Assembly: GCA_020650975.1 (NCBI GenBank)
Contig: JAIPMN010004592.1
Location: forward strand, 1 to 22,754
Source: Apostichopus californicus
Lineage: Eukaryota > Echinodermata > Holothuroidea > Aspidochirotida > Stichopodidae
Reading direction: 5' to 3'
DNA: 22,754 bases
The notes beneath the pieces are model-generated. The model saw only the letters and a program-made list of their open reading frames with translations, was not told the DNA's origin and ran no database searches. Positions 1-22,754 of this stretch are shown here, piece by piece. The first letter of the stretch is position 1. Each line of letters starts with the position of its first letter. The translations under genes and the position numbers were made by a program.

Positions 1-1164
1 TGCTGATTTTTGACAAGGGAAAGCAATTCATTACTTAAAAAGCCTTATTTTAGGAAAAGACCCTCAACGAACGAAATGGACCAGCTTTTTCAAACGAAAA
101 ACAGAAAAATTCTTTTCAATCTGTTTTAAAATAATTCTGGAAAATACATATAAATGTTATAACTAGGGTTATGTTCAAATTGTTTCACCATCAGCAGCTA
201 GTGTCTATGTTTTTAGGTTCTGTCAGTTTTGTTTGGCACTACTATACAGTGAAACTTATTTGATTAGTTCTTCTGCATTTTCTTTCTCCTTTTTTTGTAT
301 TTTCTGTGATGCTTTGTACCATCTAGTTATGATGTATTCATTGTTATGTATTGTGTTATATATAATTATTATGTATCCTCTTGTACCTATTTTGAGGAGA
401 TATAGAGAATAAACTGAAAGTGAAATTATGAACCCTGTACCACACTGTGCATAGATAATATTTTCTGTAGTACAGTACGGAAACAGCACAGTGTTTGATA
501 CGTTGTACTGTACAGAACAGGATGTACCATGCAGCGTGTGGCCACAGGCCTATTTACAATGTACCACTGTGTACTAGATCTGTCAATATAGCCCATTCCA
601 TATTAATATGCTTGGAAATACTGTAATCTATCAGGCAAAAGAGAGGTAAAGATACAGGGAAATATATATTTTTGTGTCTGGTTGGTATCAAAGGTACTAT
701 GTGGGACTAGAGACCTGAGCAGAAGAGACTTGAGCAAGTCTAAGAATGACATCATTACATCAAGTCACTTGGTCTTGAATATTCAGTGGTTTTCCTTGGT
801 TGAATGCATTACTATAGTTGTTTTCCAGTATAGATCCACTGTATGATTTTTGCTGCTCAATACACATTGTAAAATAGTGACGTTTTTAGTGTGATTTAAT
901 ATTGGCATTTTTTTCATTACCAGAAATGTAAACATTATGTTGACCTTGAATATACAAGGTTTTTGCTTCCTCCTGACACCATTGCATCACACATTTAGCC
1001 TGTCCTTGGCAGATGGTGGATCAGGGAATAATTTATCTGGTATGGCGAAATAGCCAAATTGCTATACTAAGTCCGCAGCTGTAGGTTATAGCAGCTTTGT
1101 TACACAGAAACTACAGTATTTTTATAATCTGAGACCAAATTCAGAGCTTTCAGAACTGCTACTA

Positions 1165-1195
1165 GGGCATAATTACTAAATACTAAATTATGCCC
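1165..1195. repeat. Short inverted repeat (10-bp stem)
   Basis: GGGCATAATT at 1165-1174 is perfectly complementary to AATTATGCCC at 1186-1195, with an 11-nt A/T-rich loop between them. There is no gene or terminator context, so it is an isolated hairpin of unknown meaning. Confidence 0.5.
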
Positions 1196-1744
1196 CGTGA
1201 ATAATCGGACAGTAGATTATTAACAGAAGAAAGTTGTTTTGTGAGTGCCCATCTGTCGTTCTGTGTTTAGGGGTCATCTGTAAGACTGTAAACATGTCTT
1301 CACGACTATCCAGATTAGATAATGAGGGTCAAATTCAGTTAGCCTGCGTTTGAATCCGGGCTGAGTGCAGTTGGTTTTATCGATATGGTAGCTCTCATCT
1401 TCCTTTCAAAAGTAAATTAATGAATTGCTTCCACACGTGATATCCATACTGTGTACGGTAAACCAATACAGAGTGCCATTGTAGGTTGGGTTTTTCAATT
1501 GAATGTGTCTTGAATGTTGAATTGAAAAGGAAACTTGAAAAGTTACAAGTACGGTATACGATACATACTTAGTGTATATTAAACATAGTCAAGTAGTTGC
1601 ATGTTTATGTTACAATTGTTTCATACAAGATATTTTTTTCGAAACAAAAGTGAAAAAAGCAGAGTATTAATCGTACTTCTTGGAAATCAAAAGAAACCCA
1701 AATTGACTTTAGATATCGTTTTAATAATTTACAAACGACGATAC

Positions 1745-1880
1745 TTACCTGTCTCCATTCTACTTATGCACTTAATCTACCTAGCCCTACAATAGTTGAT
1801 AACATTTTAGCACTGCGCCCCCACATAACACCTACTACCTCTTCCTTCCAAATCTACCATCCTCAAGGCTTACAACTGTT
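1745..1880 (+). repeat. Dispersed repeat family, copy 1
   Basis: This segment shares an ordered series of short matches with 4503-4662: ACCTGT, then TGCACTT, then ATCTACCTAGCC, then CACTG-CGCCCCC, then CACCT..CTTCC.TTCC.AATCT.CCAT. The same series appears in reverse complement at about 6266-6345. Three related copies in introns 1 and 2 suggest an old interspersed element. No ends, target duplication or coding capacity could be defined. Confidence 0.55.
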
Positions 1881-3305
1881 TTTCTAGTGTGATTCAAATC
1901 CATTGGAAACTTGTTGGTTTCAAAGTTTATGGTGAAGTTTCTGAATAATACTAGAGTTTTTGTTGCGTGTTATAAAATTTCATCGATCATTATCTCATGT
2001 ACTTAAATTTCTTGAAACTGTACAGGCCCTGCTTAACATTGGACCGGAAGCACAGTACCGTACAGCGTCGAACCCAGCGCTCTGTGTTACATTTGCAATA
2101 TAAATGGGGATTAGACCCTGCACTCGGGATTAAGTTTGTAATGGAAACGCAGCTCGTTTCTGACCAGGGATCATTGGTGACCTTTAATCTCCACTGCTGT
2201 TTGTTATATGCATAATTTGACATAATAGCTGAGGCATTAGTAGCAGCACTTCACATCACACAACTGATACTGTGCACGGTGCCAAAATGTAAATTGCGTG
2301 AGGGGGAATCACAATCATTTCAATGCCAAATTCTGATGAGTGTGGGTTCTGATCCATAATGTAATTTACAGTACTGCATATATGCAGTACCCAACCCTTT
2401 TTGTATTTTACATGAAGCTTGTTCATGTTTTCCAAGGCGTCGTGGGAGTGGAGCTTTTGTGAAACTCATTCTCTGTGTTGGCTTACAGTGTAAATGATAT
2501 GGAAACAAGCAATGTTCAGCTAAATGCAAATTATCTTTTTCTATCTATTTGGCATTTTCCAGCATATAAACTGTATACATGTATGCTCTACCCGTAGTGT
2601 GTTAATAGTGAAAAGTTAGCAAAATTTCTTGTAAGACTTCCTGTCCTTGTCCCAGAAGTCTGCAAACTAGTTAATTCTCAATAGTTTCATGGTTGGTTTG
2701 GTTTAATAGGGAACTTGAATCTACTAACTGTATGTACAGTATGATACATAAATGATGGTTGATTAGACCTGCAAATATTGCCATAGGAATTAATAGAACT
2801 TGTTAAAGACAATGAAAACATGCTAATCATATATACCTGCAAGATTTTATATTTGCTTGTTTAGTTCGGGCTGGAATTGGGTTGTTATTAAGAAAATGTC
2901 TTTTTCTAGCAAACTGATCTGTCTAAACCTCCTCTCCCCCCCCCCCCACCCATTTTTTTTTCTGTTGAAGAAGATTTGATTGATCAAATGATGCAAAAGC
3001 GAGTGGTACTCGAGATATTCTGTAGTTTACATACATTTTGTGCTGGTATTTGAAACCTGAAGACGTGGTTTTATTTTTAAAGCTTTGAGTAAACACTGCA
3101 AAACTTGATAGCAATTAAGCAATTTATGCTTATAATTGAAGGCATCCCTGGGATTGTGTTTGATACTGTACCTAATGCAAGTTACCATTGGCTGCAGTGC
3201 ATATATACACTTAAGCAATGTCAATTTGTAATCTACTGTACACATGTAGTCATCAAATACTGTGTTCTAACAAATTTTAATTCAATTTCCTACAATGCTG
3301 TTCAG

Positions 3306-3332
3306 CATACATACATACATACATACATACAT
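3306..3332. repeat. (CATA)n microsatellite
   Basis: About six uninterrupted CATA units are followed by degenerate CATAC/CACA units to about 3398. A short reading frame through it (3105-3398) ends in a Thr/His/Tyr-rich tail that simply translates the repeat, so no gene is called. Confidence 0.9.
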
Positions 3333-4213
3333 GTGTATATACACGCATACTGTCACGCAAACATCCATACAGACACACATACATACACCCATACATAGTA
3401 GTCCAGCAAAGGTTAAAAAAAAGTTAGAAATTTTCAAATTTACTCTTGCTTTTTAGTGCTATGAAAATTGTCCGGCTGTCGAAACGTAGATGATCCCATC
3501 ATAATTCATTAATAAATACTCACTGAATTACATTAATTTGGTAGAGAAAAAAACCATCTAGTAGGATGTACTTGGTAATAATACTGTATCTTATGTAAGG
3601 AAATTTATTCGGACAAAATTTCCGACGGATCACTATTATATTGCAGGAAGTATATATTTAATAACTAGAGTATCGTTTGCATCTTTGCAATTAGGGTAAT
3701 CTGAGTTGCATTGTGAAACTGGAGATGTCGATGTGAAATTTCATCCAGGGATTAAATGCTGTTTGTAAGAAGATACAGTACATAGGTATTCCGTATATAG
3801 AAGAGAGAGGAGGGATTTCTATTATAAACTGTAATCTCAAGCAAAGCCATATAATATTGCCTAATAAACCACTAATTCACAGAGGTCAATTATAAATGAA
3901 AAAGATTAGTCCTTGGTTTTTTGGTTGTTAAGTCTTTGGTTGGCGTCAGTGACAAAGGTGATAGTTCCATATTAACAACTCCCTGGTTACAGTGGGTAAC
4001 TACACCTCAGACTTAGTAATGGGTGTGGGAAGGGGGAGGGGATGGGGTTCTTGGCAGTTACACAATGTTGTCTTTGCATTAACTTTCATCAATTTTGTCA
4101 TTTTGCATAGAGCTGTCGCACACTCACTACGCGATAACATATCAATGTTAACCCTATGTACTACTGTAGGATGATTTATATGTGCTAGCTATCATCTATC
4201 GACAGACTTTTAA

Positions 4214-18702
<14,489 letters not shown>

Positions 18703-19984
18703 GTAAACAATAAGTCAAACCAGTTGTATGCCTTTTGTTCTGTTCTTTGTTGTTGTTGTTAATCTCTGGTTCTGTATGGTTTGATTTTGAGCTCTATTAA
18801 CCTTTACCTGCGATACTGTATCTATTTATCCAGCATGTTGCCCTTCGCACAGCAATTCTATCAGCATGGGTTGTTTTTGAACTAACACGTTTCTCATCTT
18901 TTCGAACTGCTCACAATTTTATTCACTTCAAAATAAAAAAAAACAAAAAAACAGAAGAAGAAGAATTTGCAAAGCTTTTGGATAGAACTTTTGCGACTAT
19001 TTTGGTTATTATGCTTCTGGTCACTAAATGAGGTGTTTTGTTTTTGCCAAAAAATGTGACCCACAGTTCATCTGGGGTGGAGTAGGGTATCGTTCAAAAG
19101 ATTGAAGATACGAGTAATAAACAGAAAATTCAAAAGCAGGCACAACCTGTTCTATACAACAGAGTAAAAAGAGAGCATATTTGACTTTGTGGTGGAAGAA
19201 AGTAGCAAATTTTGAATATTGAGGGGAGTAGAGAGAAGGAGGGAAGGAGGGGGGGGGGGTATTTCTCTTTGCAAAGATTAGTGAAAAGTTTGCAAGAGCT
19301 TTGCATTTCTGACGTAATGGTGATGGAGTTCTGGTGTTGGTTGCTTTTTATTCTGCTCTAACGACGTATAATTTTATATTATTTGGTACTAACCTTCCTT
19401 TCCTTTGCACTGCCATCCCGTCCAACCCCCCCCCCCAACCCTCTCCTTCCCAGCCATGATAAAAAGGAACTTCATGGGTACCTCTGCTGGCTTTCATTAT
19501 ACCAAGCTCATTTTGAAAGTATATTCAATAATGAATGGGTTTGTAGTACTATTGGTATAAATTGGTGAAAATTTTTTCCCAGCGCTAACCGAAAAGGAAT
19601 CGAATGAAAAAGCACTTTCCTAACAAAAATTGTATAACCTCTTGAAAACCAGTGTCTCTAGGGCCCTCTGAAAGGCCAAATATGTGCTATGGAAGAGATA
19701 GTTTACTTTGGGATAGAGTGTTGTTATGGATTTGAGAGGAAAAATGACAAAACAGATCCTGAAGTGATTATTTGTTTTTTTGTCCTTTTTTGGGGCGATA
19801 TCAGAGTACCTGAATTGACCTTATACATGATTGAATGGAATATGGAGGGGGGAAAAAAATTCCCCATTTGATCATGATTGCTCAAAAAGTCAATAAATAC
19901 ATTCAAAAGAAGATATAAAAAACAGTTAACTGAACAAGTAAATTTTGGGACCAGATTATTTTAATGTGTATGGATGTTTCCTGT

Positions 19985-20126
19985 TTGAATCACCCCACTC
20001 CCCCCTCACCCGCTCCCCTTTCTCTGTCGCCGTACCTCCATTTGTATCCATCCTGGTAGTCGTGCCCTTCCTTCTCTGTATCTGATTGGCGTGTCTGTCT
20101 CCTTGCACTCCCTGTGTATTATGTAG
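19985..20126 (+). promoter_or_regulatory. Long pyrimidine-rich tract before candidate exon 11b
   Basis: About 140 nt directly upstream are C/T-rich, with repeated CTTTCTCTGT, CTTCCTTCTCTGT and TCTGTCTCCTT motifs. CTGAT near 20080 could be a branch site. Such extended tracts commonly bind PTB-type repressors at regulated exons. The role is inferred. Confidence 0.4.
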
Positions 20127-20196
20127 TGCGACTGCCAGAGCCGCCCGCCAAACACCCAATGGCCCCGGCAAGCCAGCTACTCGGTCCACTAACCAG
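20127..20196 (+). CDS. DNM: Candidate mutually exclusive alternative exon 11b of dynamin
   Basis: This 70-nt GC-rich segment is bounded by acceptor TTATGTAG and donor GTAAAA. Joined to exon 10 (AA|T) it reads N, then ATARAARQTP, NGPGKP and ATRSTNQ, ending in phase 0. Exon 11 has exactly the same entry and exit phases; both start Asn-Ala and both end Asn-Gln encoded AAC CAG. Both lengths leave remainder 1 when divided by 3, so including both would shift the frame and hit TAA within this exon. They should therefore be mutually exclusive. The encoded linker is basic, Pro/Gly/Thr-rich and presumably disordered, lacking the KKK of exon 11. It may change how the PH domain is tethered or phosphorylated. 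No transcript evidence is available here, so this is inference. Confidence 0.62.
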
Positions 20197-20252
20197 GTAA
20201 AAAAACCTTGTTTATCAGCAGCAACACATAGCCAGCCAAAATGAACAGCATC

Positions 20253-20262
20253 TGCATGCATG
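20253..20262 (+). promoter_or_regulatory. Two overlapping TGCATG (RBFOX-type) motifs
   Basis: TGCATGCATG contains two overlapping TGCATG hexamers, 57-66 nt downstream of the candidate exon 11b donor. RBFOX proteins bind UGCAUG, and sites in the downstream intron usually promote exon inclusion in nerve and muscle. A single hexamer is expected several times by chance in 22 kb, so position and doubling are the evidence. Confidence 0.4.
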
Positions 20263-20514
20263 TCACCCTCCGCTACATTCCAACTTTATAGAAGCAGTCA
20301 AAATATTCAGCTCTCACTCTCTCACTCTCATTTCATGGATTTACATATGAACTATTTCTCCCCCCCCCACCCCCCCCCTCCAATTTTTTTTCACAAATTC
20401 CTCATCAATTTTTTTTTCTTCATTTGCTTTGGTATTCATGTATTTATATTATAAAGGATGAATCTCAATGGTCTTAAATTCGTTCCAAGCTTTCCTTATT
20501 ACCGAATGGAAATT

Positions 20515-20560
20515 GGGGGAGGAAGGGGGAGGGGGGTGGGTGGGGGGTGGGTGGGGGGAG
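20515..20560 (+). other. G-quadruplex-forming motif
   Basis: At least seven G runs of three to six, separated by one to four bases (GGGGG A GG AA GGGGG A GGGGGG T GGG T GGGGGG T GGG T GGGGGG), lie on the + strand, which is the transcript strand. This is a much stronger quadruplex motif than the minimum of four runs. It lies about 320 nt after the candidate exon 11b. Confidence 0.75.
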
Positions 20561-22508
20561 ATCCAAAACAGACAGCATCCACAGTAATGTGGCATTGTGA
20601 ACGCATCCCCAACAAAGAAATTGTTCATTTAGGGATTGCCATCAATGTTGGAATGAGTAGTAGCTCAGTGTGGTGTAGCAGACTTTGTATCCCTGAGATT
20701 TTATCATGTTTATACTTTTTTGCTCAATTAACTACAGTACTTGCTTACCATTTGTTGGCTCGTTCCTATTTGTCGATGTAATATCAAAAGTCTCTCGTGT
20801 GAATGTGGTTTCTCCAGTAGATATTTATCACAAGACTTAATCGTCATTCAAGGACATTGACACGTCTGTGTGCATTGTAGAGGGAAGGGTTATGAATCAC
20901 CTACTGTGGTCTCCGTTAGGTGGTGTGGTGAGGTCCGGGCCTTGGAGAGGGACACAGGATGGATTAGTGGATCCTTGTAGCTTTGTAAATGAAAAATAAA
21001 TGGTTGATGAGTTTCCAGGCCAGGACTAAAAGGACTAAAACTAAAAGTTTAGAAACATGTGTCAAGTAGCCTTATAATCTGATATAATATTAACGTAATT
21101 TCTTCCTGGTCTCCCCCCCCCCCCGCACACACAAAAGAAAACAAGAAATATTTGTGTGATAGTCATACAATATTAATATTTTTGTTATTTTAAGGATGCA
21201 GGTTTTAACCCGGTGAGTTTGTGTGTCTGCGTCTGGCCGCATTAGTGTTGTCCTGGTGTGCTTGTTTGAAGCCCCTCCCCCCTCCCCTACCAAGTTTTAT
21301 TTTCCAAGCCTCAGTCCTCTCGTTCCTCGCACCCTTTGTCTTTCCTTTACATTCAGTCTGTTTCGATTTGAGGTGAAAATTCTAATTTTTCATTGGAGTG
21401 ACGACGGGTACCAGAATTATAACAATCGTCATTTTGTTTCTGGCAACTCATTACTTCTTGTAATCAGTGTGATTTAATTTTATACAAAGTGTTTGCTTAT
21501 AAATTGTTCAGAAAACACTTTAATTTTTTTTTTATTTAAAAAAAAAAAAATTTGTTCAGCATGATTAACTCCTACAAGCAGTTTCCCAGTGCTGCTGAAC
21601 AAAGTAGCTAATATTTGATCGCAACTGTCTTATGATTTTTTTTCTTTCTGTTTTTTTGTTTTTAGTTATTTAGTTATTTATTTTTGTGTGGATATTTTGT
21701 GGATATGCACATTATAGTTTAACAGTGTGATTTGTAGATAATAATCTGTAGCATTAGCATTGTTCAAAGTTTGAAGTGATTAATTTTATGTGTTTTCATT
21801 CTGCTCTCCTCTACATATACTCTCCCTATACTCTATACACCATACATATATATTTACCACCATAACCATATTTATTCATTTATTCATCTGCTTAAATTAG
21901 TTTCTTCCTTTCTTTCTAATGTATATTTGTATACTAAAATTGCAAGCATTTGTGACAAGTTGTCAAATCCAGTCCTGACGTGTGTTTAAGACGTATGACC
22001 TAGGAGCCGTTTAAAGTGGTATAAATCATCTAAAATGAAAAGATGAAGCTGCTGTCAGGATTCCATCTACAGAGCTCTTTCGATTACCTGGCAGATTTCT
22101 GAACTTTCATCATGCCACACTTAAAAGGCAAAAGCAAAAAATACCAAAGACATCCAAAAGAGAAGAAGCTGTTAATACCATTTTAGCTCAAGGGCTTATT
22201 TTAAGAAAACGCTTAAACCACTCATAAATGATACGAAGAAACCAAAAACATGAAGATTCTCTCTGGATACTGTCAATTCTCCTCAGCGTAAAAAGCGGGG
22301 GTGGTGGGAGGGGAGGGAAACAAAGTCAAAAATTGTGATTGAGCAGAAATATTAAGTAATTGCAAAAGTTGTCATTTCGTCTTGATGGGAAAAAAAAGAA
22401 AATACAACTGTGATTCTTGCCTCTAGCTCATGATATTAACTTGCACTTATAACTTAACTCAATCCAACTGTTACAACTCTCCAATGAAAAAGAGAAGGAC
22501 TTTTTGTT

Positions 22509-22525
22509 GGGGGGGGGGTGGGGGG
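22509..22525 (+). repeat. G-rich homopolymer tract
   Basis: A run of ten G, one T and six G. No associated feature was found. Confidence 0.8.
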
Positions 22526-22754
22526 AACCATCTGATTTGATATTTACAATTTTGTAGTTTGCAGTATATGTATGAACACTTAAAACGATTGTTATGAGTT
22601 GTTCTTGCTTAACCTCAATTTTGATGCAACTTTAAAAGGAAATTTAAGAACTTGTAATAAAAGTGATAATGCAGTAATTGACCGACTTGCATATGTATAG
22701 ATTTTAGATTCTAAGACTGTTTACAGGTTGTGTACAATATATATCGTTTTCAAT

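Larger units (their letters stand above)
18703..22754 (+). other. Intron 11 (incomplete), holds a candidate alternative exon
   Basis: Donor GTAAAC; no acceptor is assigned within the window. No exon encoding a PH domain (V-I-R-K-G-W or Y-W-F-V-L-T) was found on either strand up to the right end. Recognised contents are the candidate exon at 20127-20196, a G-quadruplex motif at 20515-20560, and G/C runs at 19249-19259, 19426-19436, 21113-21124 and 22509-22525. The stretches 18703-19980 and 20565-22754 are otherwise featureless to me. Confidence 0.75.

Noticed and set aside
3105-3398. 97-residue reading frame with a Thr/His/Tyr-rich tail
   Set aside because: The tail is a CATA/CACA microsatellite and the front has no recognisable features.
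20458-20781. 107-residue reading frame with a Gly-rich segment
   Set aside because: The Gly-rich part is the G-quadruplex tract in translation and the rest has no recognisable domain.
20880-20990. Possible extra exon (AG and GT borders near GGTGGTGTGGTGAGGTCC)
   Set aside because: The frames stop early, and the one open frame resembles nothing expected between linker and PH domain.
18703-22754. PH-domain exon or a 12-nt micro-exon before it
   Set aside because: No V-I-R-K-G-W or Y-W-F-V-L-T coding stretch and no bordered GEIL/DEIL-like 12-mer was found. A short segment at 21194-21204 with AG and GT borders is too short and fits no family.

Overview
The window is animal (metazoan) genomic DNA carrying the middle of one gene on the + strand: a conventional (classical) dynamin, the large GTPase that pinches off endocytic vesicles. 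The DNA is AT-rich. Ten short coding exons are separated by GT-AG introns of about 0.5 to 6 kb, and the introns are full of simple repeats. The protein aligns without gaps to human dynamin-1 residues about 55-517, as I remember that sequence. Details such as [23 protein letters not shown] and NAQNKS are closer to invertebrate dynamins such as fly shibire than to vertebrate paralogues. This suggests the single dynamin of an invertebrate. An echinoderm or other marine deuterostome is a guess from the general look of the introns, not something the sequence proves.

Layout. 1-4248 is intron 1; exon 1 (start codon and P-loop) lies to the left of the window. The exons are 4249-4322, 10403-10552, 11225-11428, 11945-12043, 13005-13165, 14188-14330, 15659-15862, 16693-16831, 17512-17669 and 18645-18702. 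Together they encode the GTPase domain from switch I onward, then the middle/stalk region up to the linker before the PH domain. The PH domain, GED and proline-rich tail are not here and must lie to the right. Intron 2 (6.1 kb) and intron 6 hold arrays of TACTG/CAGTA-type repeats, and intron 2 also holds a complete non-autonomous hAT transposon.

The most interesting point is a probable undescribed alternative exon at 20127-20196, inside what otherwise looks like intron 11. It has the same entry phase and exit phase as exon 11. Like exon 11 it starts by completing Asn and encoding Ala, and it ends in Asn-Gln encoded by AAC CAG. Including both exons would cause a frameshift and a stop, so the two are predicted to be mutually exclusive. 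They would swap the flexible linker between stalk and PH domain. Two overlapping TGCATG (RBFOX-type) motifs lie 57-66 nt downstream of its donor, and a long pyrimidine-rich tract lies upstream.

Other notable features are the 451-bp hAT element at 9448-9898 with a perfect 8-bp target duplication, an eight-copy 111-127-bp tandem array at 7330-8285, a 28-bp-arm near-perfect palindrome at 5198-5254, a three-copy dispersed repeat family in introns 1 and 2, a strong G-quadruplex motif at 20515-20560, and several G/C homopolymers. I saw no convincing second gene, RNA gene or CRISPR array on either strand.
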